A stretch of 64,000 nucleotides of DNA from Ashinkailepas kermadecensis (taxonomy: Eukaryota; Arthropoda; Thecostraca; Neolepadidae). The notes under the pieces were generated by a model, which saw nothing but the letters and a program-made list of their open reading frames with translations, was not told the DNA's origin and made no database searches. The position numbers and the translations under genes were made by a program. The stretch spans positions 1 through 64,000 of the forward strand of contig JAOTOM010004019.1 in the NCBI GenBank assembly GCA_034440615.1, in the 5' to 3' direction. Below, piece after piece: positions 8,441-20,310 of the stretch; position 1 is the first letter of the stretch, and every line of letters begins with the position of its first letter.

Positions 8441-11400
8441 GAGCCGCGCGGCAGGTCAGGGCAGACGGAGTTGGACAGATGGCTCGAGCAGACGTGCTGT
8501 TGGATGGTTGACCGGCACGGGATGGTTGACCGTCACGGCACCGAAAGGGATTTGGTTTGGCGCACGAAATTTGGAGACCCACGACCGTGTCTGTGAGACG
8601 ACTGTTGGGACTGAGGTCATTGTGTCGCAAGCCGTCGCCGGATCACTTGCTCGTAAATCCTGATAATAGATGGGTAAATATTGCCAGTTCTATTTCCGGG
8701 CAAGTCGTTCGTCGCGATCGAAGTCTGTGCTAGACATTGCAAGTCGGAAGAACTCCTCTAAAATGCGTGTTTTGGTGCTACATCCACGCGTGCTAGAACA
8801 ACAATCCCAATTGTCTGTGCACGCAGTAATCATGGGCCCACCCGTCAGACCTCTCACGTAGCACAAAATTATCTCTTCTTTTGTATTTTATCTTGCAAAA
8901 TAGCATGCATAGACTTGACAAATCCTGGGACCAACTTCAGAGCTGCAGCCCTGCAGTGTATGCGCAAACAAACCGTGGACCAGATACGCGCCTGACGCAA
9001 TGGTTATGCGGATATCAGGGGTTACCAGTTAAAGAAAGGAAAACTGGTGGATTACTGATACCGTTGAAGAACTCCGAAATAATACTCCTTGTCAGCTAGT
9101 ATGGCGTCCTTGCGATAAGCACCAGGATCATCACTATTCTATCCACAAAGAATATAGCTACACGTTATGATGCTTGATGTCCATCAAGTTTTATGCGAAG
9201 ATCATTTATTAAATAAAGTTAGTTAACGTCCATGAGTTCATTTCATTGTCACTTACCCTGATGCATTGCAAGTACTGTGGCTGCAATTTTCCTCCCATAG
9301 CCCTAGCTTGGTACCCATTCGCCGTTTGGCACCTTCGCTCTGGCGGTTTAGCAGGCTCAGTGGTCCACACGGACTTCGGCTGCCGGTGTGGTCGATACGG
9401 CTGAGGCAGTGAGGTATGGGAACACTTATCGGGCTTGACAACCAGCTCATTGTAGCATTGTTGGCATTCCAGTTTGCATGCGTCACCCAAAGGCCATGCA
9501 GAGTGCGATCGGCCGACCGTCCGGTGTAACTAGCAGCCGGCCGACCGTCCGGTTCAGCTGACAACTAACAGTCCGGCGGCATCACCAACCAATCAGTAGT
9601 GACCATATTGATTAGAGTGACCTGGCGCAATATGTCTTTAGCTGCTGACGAGACCCTTCCCCAAACCCCAACGAACAATTTGATAACAATGGCTCCTTAG
9701 TTTCAGGGGAAACCATTCGACAGATCATGGCCTGGTCTATCACCCCGATCTGCTCCAAGGGTACCCTATCACGATGCACCCTCGTCTAGGGGACGGCCGA
9801 GTGCATCGGGGAGCACACCCTGACGGAAACAAACGATGAACTCGAGGCTCTTGTTTGCTTGGTATTGGCTTATTCAGTGATCCATGTAAAATTCCCGAAA
9901 AAGCTGAATACTTTCGCGAGAAATATCCATGCATGCATGATTGTGTTGGACGATGCAGCTCGTGTCCCACACAGAGCCATCAAGTTTCACCAGGAAGTGA
10001 TTTAAGCGTCTTTCGCAAGCTTAGCCTACGCAACTACGCAAGCGTAATACACAGCTGTGTAGTTACTCGGAATCTATGTTCTTTCCTCCATTTATATTTA
10101 CTTGAATTTACATATGCTGTGTGTGTAGCCGGCTGCGCGTGTTCCATATACCTTTTGCTTCCCGGCTACCGTACGGCATGAGCCTCCCTCCAAGTTTCTA
10201 TGTTACAGTTTGCCGTAGTTAGATATAGCACTTCCCAGCTGTGCGATGTGAAGGGTTGGACTAGTCCTTTGAAGGTATCGTGTTAAGTTGTTGGGCATCA
10301 CACAACCTGGTTATGTCCGGTACGGTATGCAAGAGTGCTTAAATAGGTTTGCACTTTCCGGCTGCGTCCGGCACGGTGCGAAAGACCGTCCAGGTATATC
10401 ACTTTTCGGTTTCTTCCATTCGCTCCGCTGTGGGTAGCTGTTTCTTCCGTCGACCGCTGGATGGCCTGCAGGTATGCTTCGCTACACTAGCACCATATGC
10501 ATTATTAAGGCCTGCTTACACGTGGCAGTATCGTGCCTCGGCAGACCCGACGTTCGCGACATCAGCGGCAGAAATTGGTAGGCGGCGGCAGAAAGTAGCA
10601 GGCGGCGGCAGACTCTGACGTCATGTTTCATTCCGCGAACGTCATATTATCCAATGCTGCGTCATCCATCGAATGCGCCATGAAGCGCCTCTGTTTTTTG
10701 CTTACTGCGCCACAAATGATCCGCTGGCATACTAATTGACTCAAGTGGTATGTACCACTCACGGTAGTACTGATATAGCATTAACTCCTAGATATTTGGT
10801 CTAGCTTATTACAAGAAGGGCTTTGCACGTCAATGGTAATGGCTTTCTATTGAGGACATGGTAATGAAGTTACGATAAAAGGGAAGCAGGAGAAAATATC
10901 TTCCTGTTAAGGAGTTGAAAAGGGTGTCGAAGACTGCTCATTCCTACCAGAATGAGGGACAAGGGCGCAGGTGCCGAACGGCGGCTGGTGGTTAAGGGGG
11001 TAACGACCCCAATTTTGAACAAGCTTATCATTAACCGCATGGATGTTGCATAGAAAGAATCGACTTTCCAAAATTATTTTTGTTGCCAAACCAAATATTG
11101 AGTTAATTCACTACATGCAACAACAAAGGCCTAAAGTTATACTTGGCAATAGGTGCTGCATCAGCAACACCAAAAGTGCGGACAGTTCCACATCTGAGCA
11201 AACTCCAGTTAGTGACATGAGCCTCCTTCCAAAAAAAAAAAACACTTGAATTAGGTATACCATCGCTTGCATTTATTTGGATTGCAGTGCAGGGCATATC
11301 ACAAAGGACAAGGGAAAGCACAATTTGCTCACCAATATGTTCATCCACAATACTCACAGTATTTCATTACAAAAAAATTTAGCCACCGAAAGTCCGAACA

Positions 11401-12425
11401 GCAACCACAAAACCGTTCGACGCTCTCGTTTGATGGCAGAACGCAGCAGACAACTTGAAATACTCGAGTTGTCTGCCGCCGACATCGCCGACGTCGACAA
11501 AGTTACTAAATCATAATCGCTGCGGCCAATAAATGCATTGCTTGACGTCATCCATTTACGCCGTGACGTCAGAAGCTGCGGACGTCGCCTACGTTGGATT
11601 TTGCTCGATTATACTCGGTTCTGCCGGGTCCTGCTCAGTCTTGCCAACGTCACGATTCTGCCGGGAATCTGCCGGGTTTCTGGCGCGTGTAAACAGACCT
11701 TTAAAATGAGTATGGTGCTAAAATATCAGGAATGCGACGTGTAGCATCCAAGATAGTACCCACAAGCCTGCTTAAACCAAGCTGGAGTTTGGAGCTTGTT
11801 TTTACCATCTGGATTAAGACCCCTCTGAGGCTAACTTTTTAGTGTATCTGCACTTGTGCCGACCGCTACCCCTCCCCACTCAGCCGCCAGTCCGTGATTG
11901 CTCACCGTCGACGGCGAGGAGCGCTTTAGCTGCGGTGTCGACAGTCCCGGGGCCACCCGGAACCACTGCACCACTGGTGCACTATCTGAACCGCTGAGGA
12001 GTGATGGGTGACGGCAGTGCATCACCCCGCCCCTCCCATCCCTCACACACACACACCCTACCGTCAGGTCCATTCGAAATTCCACCCACGATCGCATGTC
12101 GTCACTGGGCAGCTCTCGATCTATTTTCGGCAAATGCGGTTCAGTGCGAGCCCTGGCCGGCGCTGACTCCGGTGGCCGACGCACCGCCACCGCTGCTGGC
12201 CGGGCAGACAGCAACTAACCGGCGGCGCCGGCAAGTCCGCCGCTCCGCATTCGGTCTATTCGGAGGTCGACGGATCTTGTCCCAGATATTGCGCAACTGA
12301 CAGCAGTTGGTTACTGGAGTGAGCGCTTGCCGCCGCATGTACTGCTGTTTCCGCCACGGATGACATAGAAGATGCGAGGCAGCTGATGTCGGCCGGCTGA
12401 TAGCGCAGATCAGGTCCTGGGAGCA
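8441..12425. other. About 4 kb without a recognisable gene
   Basis: No coding frame resembles a known protein. Minor structure: GGCCGACCGTCCGGT occurs twice 28 bp apart (9511-9525 and 9539-9553), and GGCGGCGGCAGA-like strings repeat near 10580-10610. A GC-rich patch at 11860-12300 has short frames in several phases but no splice-site pattern I can defend. Confidence 0.4.
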
Positions 12426-12644
12426 GTTGTATGCAAGGGCGTCGCCACCGGGGGGGCAGGGGGCAGTCGCCCCCTGTCGTGAGACTGGGGGCGCCGCCCC
12501 CTGAAATTTGAGGAGGCCCCTATCCGGAAATGCACAGGAAAAAGTGAGCAAGGAGGCCGACGGGACATGAGAGGAGGCCTCCAAGACGTGAGAGGAGGCC
12601 CCTAATTCGAAGAAGGAGTCACTTAGGAGAAGATAGCAGGCCCC

Positions 12645-14195
12645 AGAAATCAAGAGAGTGCCAACAATTGGCACGGAGGCCCCCAGGAATGCAAAGGAAG
12701 CCCCCAGGATTGAAAAGGAGACCCACAGGATTGCAAAGGAGGCCTCCAGGATTGCAAAGGAGGCCCCCAGGATTGCAAAGGAGGCCCCCAGGATTGTAAA
12801 GGAGGCCCCCAGGATTGCGAAGGAGGCCCCCAGGATTAGAAAGGAGGCCTCCAGGATTGCAAAGGAGGCCTCCAGGATTACAAAGGAGGCCCCCAGGATT
12901 GCAAAGGTCTCCAGGATCGCAAAGGAGGCCCTCAGGATTGCAAAGGAGGCCCCCATGATTGCAAAGGAGGCCCCATGATTGCAAAGTAGACCCCAGGATT
13001 GCGAAGGATGCCTCCAGGCTGGCGAAGGATGCCTCCAGGCTAGCGAAGGAGGCCCCCAGGATTGCAAAGGAGGCCCCATGATTGCAAAGGAGGCCCCCAG
13101 GATTGCGATGGAGGCCCCCAGGATTGCAAAGGAGGCCCTTTGGATTGCAAAGGAGGCCCCATGATTGCAAAGGAGGCCCCAGGATTGCAAAGAAGGCCCC
13201 CAGGATTACGAAGGAGGCCCCCAGGATTACAAAGGAGGCCCCCAGGATTGCAAAGGCCCACAGGATTACAAAGGAGGCCCCCAGGATTGCAAAGGACTCC
13301 AGGATTGCAAAGGAGGCCCCAGGATTCCAACGGAGACCCCCAGGATTGCGAAGGATGCCTCCAGACTAGCGAAGGAGGCCCCCCAGGATTGCAAAGGAGG
13401 CCCCCAGGATTGTAAAGGAGGCCCCCAGGGTTGCAAAGGAGGCCCTCAGGATTGCAAAGGAGGCCCCAGGATTGCAAAGGAGGCCCACAGGGTTGCAAAG
13501 GAGGCCTCCAGGATTGCAAAGGAGGCCCCCAGGATTGCAAAGGAGGCCCCTGTGATTACAAAGGAAGCCCCCATGATTGCAATGGAGGCCCGCAGGATTG
13601 CAAAGGAGGCCCCCAGGATTGCAAAGGAGGCCCCCAGGATTGCAAAGGAAGCCCCCAGGATTGCAAAGGAGGCCACCAGGATTGCAAAGAGGCCCACAGG
13701 ATTGCAAAGGAGGCCCCAGGATTGCAAAGGAGGCCCCCAGTATTGCAAGGGAGGCCCCAAGGATTGCAAAAGACTCCAGGATTGCAAAGGAGGCCCTCAT
13801 GATTGCAAAGGAAGCCCTTATGATTGCAAAGGAGGCCCCCAGGATTGCAAAGGAGGCCCCAAGGATTGCAAAGGACTCCAGTATTGCAAAGGAGGCCCTC
13901 ATGATTGCAAAGGAGGCCCCCAGGATCGCAAAGGAGGCCTCCAGGATTGCAAAGGAGGCCCCCAGGATTGCAAAGGAGGCTCCCGTGATTACAAAGGAGG
14001 CCCCCATGATTGCAAAGGAGGCCCCCAGGATTGCAAAGGCCCGCAGGATTACAAAGGAGGCCCCCAGGATTGCAAAGGAGGCCCACATGATTGTCAAGGA
14101 GGCCTCCAGGATTGCAAAGGAGGCCCACAGGATTATCAAGGAGGCCCCCTGGATTGCAAAGGAGGCCTACAGGATTGTCAAGGAGGCTATCACAT
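12645..14195. repeat. Minisatellite, 21-bp unit, about 74 copies
   Basis: The unit runs AGGATTGCAAAGGAGGCCCC plus one more C, with many single-base variants and units one base short. Because 21 is a multiple of three, long frames open on both strands (RIAKEAP-type sense heptads, antisense ASFAILG-type); one-base losses switch them. These are not genes. The array lies inside the hAT-like element. Confidence 0.95.
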
Positions 14196-14254
14196 CAAAT
14201 ATATCACATCAAGACCTTTAAAAAAATAGAACTCGATGTCCAAAAGTTCACACC

Positions 14255-15710
14255 GAGACTCGATCGAATGGACCCTAGCACCGGAAAATTAAGAACAGTT
14301 CCGGCAAAAATTACCCGGAGGGCTTTTATACTCCGAAAGGTGCCATCGGCTGAACAAAAACTCCCTCGGTGGCCGCAGTGGCATATCAAAGGGGCAAATG
14401 CCACCTCCCTCTTAAGAGGGATATGCTCCCAAGAATCGAACCGAGGCCCCCAAAAGTCGCGCTGGGGCCACAAAAATTCGCGTCGGTCCACCAGAATTCG
14501 CGTAGGGGCTCCAAGTAAATGCGGCGGGCCCCAGAAAACTCGCTCCGAGGCCCGAAAATCTGCAACAGGAACCACCAAGATCGCGTTGGGGCCACAGCTA
14601 AGTACAACGCGCTGAGCAAACTCGAACCGGTCCCACCAAATATCGCGCTTGGACCCATAATTACCATCGGTAGTACCACAAATTTGGTCTGGGCATACAA
14701 AATTCACGTCGGGGCTGCCAACAATTGGCGTCTAGGGCTCCACATAAGCACCGTGTGACCTCCAAAGTCGCATCGGTATCCGAAAAAGAAAGCCGGAGCC
14801 CTCCAAAATAAGGAGGGATTCCAAAAAAAGTCCGGGTCAGGAAATTGGTTCTGGAGCACCGAACATATCATCAGATGCCTTGAAAAATCGCGTACGGCAT
14901 CGAAAAACATACCGGAGCTCGAAAATCCAGGTGAGATGGAAAAACATGGCGCCAGGGACTCGAAAAATCAGGCCGAGATTCGGAATTTAAAGAAAATTCG
15001 GAAGAGGTCCACAAAAATCGCGTTGACCCCAGATAACTGGCGTTGGGTCCCCGGAACCACGCGCCAGGGCGCGATAAGTTGCGCTAAGACCCAGAAATAT
15101 CGCACCGAAGACCCAAAATCGTACTGGGCCCCACAAATGTGCGTCAGAAGCCCCAAATAAACACAGCGGGACCCTAAGAGCACAACGGGGACCGAAAATG
15201 TAACTGGCCCTCCAAAGCGCAGTCTCGCAAAAAGTGACAGGGCCCTAAAACATGCGTTGCAGCCATAAATAAATATAGCGGGAACTCTTAAAAAAAACAC
15301 AAAAAAAACACCGGAAGCTCTCAAGGCACACAGGGGCCATGCGGCCGCACAAGGGCCTGAAAAGGGGCTGGGGTCGCAATAAGCAACATGGTCCCAGAAC
15401 GAACAAAAATACCGGGCACTAAATAAATACATTGAGATTGTTGAAAGCGCCCCGACAACTAAGAAAAATCATCGGTGCACAAAGAAGCAACAAAACCCTA
15501 AAACGAGCAGGGGTTTCGAAAATGCATTGGGCCTCGAACAAAAATGGATTGGAGCCCTAAGACACATCCGTAGACGAAGAAATACGAAACGGGTCCAAAG
15601 AAGTACACTCAGGCAGGGCCTCGGTTCGGTAGCCAACCTGGAAGCATGTTTAATCAAAGATATGAGGTGCATCAAAGCTCAGCGGGTATCCGCATTTCTT
15701 CATCATAAAA
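14255..15710. repeat. F-S-A array module, copy 1
   Basis: F (14255-14375) starts GAGACTCGATCGAATGG and includes CACCGGAAAATTAAGAA. S starts CAGTGGCATATC at 14376. A (about 14440-15710) is a highly degenerate array of roughly 24-bp units with repeated AAAATCGCG, GGGGCC and CCGAAAA words. The same three parts occur at 32460-33530 in permuted order. No coding function is evident. Confidence 0.7.
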
Positions 15711-16009
15711 TATGAGAAGTAGGGAACTAATGATCGAATTCAATTAATCGAATTTTCGCAGCGAACGCACATACAAAGCATTTCATCACGTCAGATAAGG
15801 CGCAAGTCTATCATGTGGCAGCAATTAGCAAAGCGTAGGAGGCCCAGCAGAATCCGTAGCATCGCACGAAGTGTGGCGAATGCGCCGAATGCGCAAGATG
15901 GGTGTGCACTAACGTTGGCGTCGTGGCGACCGGGCACTATGAACTGGAATGTCTGAAATTGGTAAATTTTACATTTTAAAGTGATCTGTGTAGGTGTAAT
16001 TTCAGCAGT

Positions 16010-17403
16010 GCAAGGTGACTTATCAAGGGATACCAAAAGAATACATTCGAACAGGATGGGGGAGCCAGGGTTGAAATCCGACGAATCAGAAACGATAGTG
16101 GCAGATTAGGCCCCTCGACAGGATAATTTAGTTGGTCACTAATTATTTTACATAAAAAGGTCCCCTTTGACAAAATAGTGGTCGAAATCGGAAGACTTTT
16201 TATTGAGTAGGTGGACCCCTCCAAATACGTTCCCCCCCCCCCCAAATACGTCCCTCCCCTTGACGCAAATATAGGTACGTCACTGGCACTGGCGGATCCA
16301 GGAGGGGGCATTCCGGCCATGGCCCCCCAAGCGCTTCAAGGGGGGGGGCATAGTGTCTTTGCCCCCCAACCAATAAAAGTAAACTAAATTAAAATGCAGT
16401 AACCTTTGCTGAGGTTAAAAAATAGCTTTCCAGGTGAAATAATCTCCAATTTTAAAGGTATTTAGTTATGATTGTTTGGAAGTCCAATATGGTAGCATAG
16501 TAGATTCTGACGCATCGAGGTTTCTATGCTGTTGAAGTTCTGCTTACAGCAGAGGATGACGAAATCAGCAGTTTCATTATTCCTTCGTCAGATAGCTTCA
16601 TGAAGTTTGTTTAGCCAGTAACGGCCAAGCGGACCCAGTGAGCCAGATTTCGAAAGCGGAATTTGAACAGGATGTTTTGTGCGATTGACCAGTTGAGCCC
16701 AGTTGAGCAGCATGTTTCGTATGTTGGTGTTGGGGTTGCTAAGATGAAGAGACAGGCTACATTCACTAGCGGATCCAGGGAGGGGCCATTCCAGCCATGG
16801 CTCCCCGAAGCTCTTAAAAGGGTCTTTTGGCAGCCCCGAAACCAACAGAAGTAAACTTAATGAAAATGCAGTAACCTTTGCCGAGGTTAAAAAATATCGT
16901 CTGGATGAAAGTATCTCCAATTTTAAAGGTATTTTTATAATTGTTTGGAAGCCAATATGGTAGCATAGTACATTCTGACACGCATCGAGGGTTCTATGCT
17001 GCTCAAGTTCTGCTTACAGCAAGAGTTGACAAAATCGGATCTGCCAGTGTGTACACGTGCACGAACGTTGACGTGGTACAAGACGTTGAACGTGAACATG
17101 AACGTTTTAGTAAACAAGAACACAAATCCCGTAACTTAGAAGCGGTGGAGGTAGGCTGGGGCCCCTACACAGGAAATTATGTTGTCATTAATTATTATTG
17201 TAAAAAATGGGTCCATTTGACAAATAGTGGTAAAATCCGATGCTTTTAACCAAAATAGTGGGAGAATGGGCACCCTCCAAATCCCTTCGACCCCTCCTCT
17301 GATGCAATTCCTATGTACGCCACTGGGGGGAGGGGGAGGGGGCTGACGCCGAAAACCGAAAGTTGCCCCCCTCCTCCAAACCGGTGGGCTAGATCCGCCA
17401 GTG
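16010..17403. repeat. Tandem/nested copies of a MITE-like repeat
   Basis: A 3'-half copy (about 16010-16286, ending GGTACGTCACTGG) is followed by a 5'-half copy starting CACTGGCGGATCC at 16287. A more complete copy starts CACTAGCGGATCC at 16764 and ends CTAGATCCGCCAGTG at 17403. Shared blocks include GCAGTAACCTTTG, TCTCCAATTTTAAAGG and GGTAGCATAGTA (5' half), and CAAATAGTGG-like plus CCCCTCC blocks (3' half). The ends of the third copy are inverted repeats (13 of 15). No clear target duplication was found. Confidence 0.7.
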
Positions 17404-17669
17404 CGTTTGCTTATTTATACCCTGGTATGGCTCAGTTCTCAGCGGAAAAAAAAGATTCTTGCTATTGCGCTTTGCGTAAATGATGCACCATGCCAAGAAC
17501 AAACAAGACATCAATATGAAGCCATGTTCCCCATTCTGGAACCATACTAAGAGCTTAAAAAAGCAATAGGAGGCCCTAACACAGTGGAGGCCCCCTTTCG
17601 GGAGCAGGAGGCCCCCTATCAATATTGCCCCCCCTGGAAGAATTTCGTGGCGACGCCACTGGTTGTATG

Positions 17670-19489
17670 CCGAATAAGCCGCCAGTGCTTCGTGTTGCGC
17701 GCAAACTCCGTAACACCAAGGTGTAGCGACGGGAGCCATGCGATCTGCTTCGCAAGATATGAAACTGCTTACCGTTTGGAACGCCCCGATGAGCAAATAT
17801 TGTACTTCGGTCGTTCCGTGTTTCTTTCTTTCTTTACCTCATACTCCCATTGTTTATTCCTATCTGTCTACCTATCTAACTATCTGGAAATATGTCTGTC
17901 CAGCTAACTATCTGGAAACGGTCGGACAATTTCGCATGTCCTATTTCGATTTGCCCAACTTGGGAATGTGGCCTTTTTATTTTAGCAAAACCGAACAATT
18001 TACAGGATAATTAGTTTTCAGGTACAAGCTACTTCCATCGAGCTACAGCCCTCGTTGTTTTCCTGATACTGGATTTCGCTTCTGTACAAGTAGCTTTGCA
18101 TCTGGAAAGATTCAGGCCAGGAAATATTTCTTCAACATCTTAAAACCTCTCTTTCCCTCCACAATTACCAGCATAGGATCGTCCCCAATCCAACGCGAGG
18201 TACTATAGTTATAGTTTCCTTGCTGTTTTGTCGGAATATATCTTTTTTTTATACAAGTGGCAGAATATCCTTAAACCTTTTCCACATCTGAAAGCTGTTC
18301 AAACGTAAACATATCATCTGTCAATGAAGTGTTCTATCGCAGCCACCCTGACAGTCAAAATTAGCTAAACTAACCTGCATAACAACTGGAGCTAAACACC
18401 ACACAATTGCTTCAGCGGTGCGCCGTTCAATGCCTGTACCGACTCACGTGGGCTGCCAGACAGTTGCTGGGGCTGGCGGCCCACGCCCCCGCCAAGACCA
18501 CTTCACCGTCGCGCCATTAGTTCCGCTCGGTAACGCTCACTTTGACCTTTGCTGCCCGGGGCACCGGTAGTGCTCTCACGGCTCTCATTCCAGTTTAGAC
18601 GAGGCGCAGGAGCTTCCGTGGCGGAAATAATCACAACTAGTGTCAGTCGATAAACATGAAGACCAGAAGCACAGTTGGAAAGCAGCTAAGGAACAAAAGT
18701 GAATCCGGCCTTAGAGATACCCTGGTGTATAGCAAAATAAACCAGATGGGTATGGGGGACACCATGTACATGGGGACTGTGATACACATTGCTCTGCATG
18801 CATTGCAGTTTATTATGAAGGATGTAAGATACCTGGGCCTGCGGGCACCTGGATCCATACAGGAATAAAGGATGTAGATATCCCACCGTTATAAATGACG
18901 AATTTAGTACAATGTGCCGGAGTATGTGCTATGTGTGAGAAACACTGGTACATCTGTACCAAGTAACGCAGAATCGTTTGTCTAGCATCGAGTGCAGACG
19001 GACAGAATTGGAAGTATTTTGTTACTACACTTCAGGTGAAGACGGATAGGAGGATGTAGAGGTCGTGGACTTCGAGCACGGGTGACGCTTTGTACGCTTT
19101 TGGGAGGGCACCCCCCCCATTGTTGGCTGTGCCCCCACCCCCACCCCTCCCAATAATATGAACTTTTAACATTCGACCCGATGTGGTATGTCCAACCACA
19201 ATCCATTTCGGCCCGCCCATTGCCCTCATGTATTGTGCCCTCCCAATACTTTTCAGAAGCATACACCTATGGCCTGAAGAAAGTTTTGGCAAATTGCGTT
19301 GCAGGAAAAAAGAACAAAGGGAAGAAGGCAAAGGGCAAATACAACAAAAAAAAGCAACAGAATAAAGATCATTGGTAGGTCTGTTCGAGTTTTCCAAGGT
19401 AGGGTTATAGACGCGAAGTGACGAACTGGACTCGTATCACTCGGACTATTAGCGCCCTGATGTTGGTAGATTACTATGCTTGAAGCGCG
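17670..19489. other. Unannotated spacer
   Basis: No recognisable gene. A GC-rich patch lies at 18420-18610, and a C-rich stretch at 19110-19150 (CCCCACCCCCACCCC) resembles debris of a C-rich repeat terminus. CTATCTAACTATCTGG-like strings recur near 17870-17915. Confidence 0.35.
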
Positions 19490-20310
19490 CTTCCCATGGT
19501 GCCTTGGGTGCTCCAAGAATGCTCCACGTACGTCATAAGCACGCTCAATACGTGTTCTAAGGATGCACTAAGGACGTTCTGGGGCCCCAATATACATCAT
19601 AATTGCGGTCATAGTCGTCCCAAGGGCCCCTTGAGAGTATATCTGGCGTATGGCATCCATACAACACTTGTGTGCGCCCTCGAGAGGTCCCATGGACGCC
19701 ATAGTGGTGCTATTCGCTCCAAAAAGAGGTGCTTTACACTTTTAGTTGCGCCCAACAGACGTACCAAGGGCGCCCAACAGATGCTCTAAGGGCGGCTTTT
19801 GAGCCATTTGGTGATGTTTTAGCAACTTTATGTGGCGCCTTTAGAACGTTTTTGGGGAACGAGGTGCAATGGGTGCACGATGGGTGTGTTAAGGACGCTC
19901 AAAGGCATTGCAAGGATGCTCCAGATACTGTCCAAGGGAGCTTGAGACGTCATATGGGTGCTCTTAGAGCTTCCTTGCGGCGCCCTCAGGACGTTTGTGC
20001 GGTACCCTAAGAACGCCTTTTGAGGCCCACAAAAGACGTGATGGGCGTTCTTTAGGTGTTCTAACATGCTCCAAATTGCTCCAAGGGTGCCCTTAGAACA
20101 TCTGGATGTCTTTAGATCTGGATGTAGGACACCCTCAGAACTTCTTTGGAAGGCCGAAAGTGGTCCTATGCGTGTCCGTCGGATGTCCAAAGGCATGCTC
20201 AGACCAGATGGTCTGAGGACGCCATACAGACATTCTAAGGGCGTTCCAGAGACGTTGGGTATCACACGGAAGCACCCAGGGCGACCATCGACGTTGAGTG
20301 GCGCCCTGTA
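19490..20310. repeat. Highly degenerate short-period tandem array
   Basis: Variants of GGGNGCTC, AAGGACGTTC and CCAAGGG recur at intervals of roughly 22-28 bp across about 800 bp with no two units identical. Antisense and sense frames of 90-166 codons cross it but have no recognisable domain. Confidence 0.55.

Larger units (their letters stand above)
12426..17669. mobile_element. hAT-like composite non-autonomous element, 5.2 kb
   Basis: The 8-bp direct repeat GTTGTATG occurs at 12426-12433 and 17662-17669. The enclosed DNA starts CAAGGGCGTCGCCAC (12434) and ends GTGGCGACGCCACTG (17661), whose reverse complement is CAGTGGCGTCGCCAC, so 13 of 15 terminal bases match inverted. An 8-bp TSD with CA-starting TIRs is the hAT pattern. 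No transposase is seen, so it would have moved in trans. The interior holds a 21-bp minisatellite (12645-14195), the F-S-A array module (14255-15710) and tandem MITE-like copies (16010-17403). GGAGGCCCCC strings near both ends match the core of the 21-bp unit, suggesting the array grew from the element's own subterminal DNA. Later insertions may be nested inside. Confidence 0.68.

Noticed and set aside
12141..14229. Frames up to 354 codons of RIAKEAP or GPQDCKG type
   Set aside because: Translations of the 21-bp minisatellite in different phases and strands.
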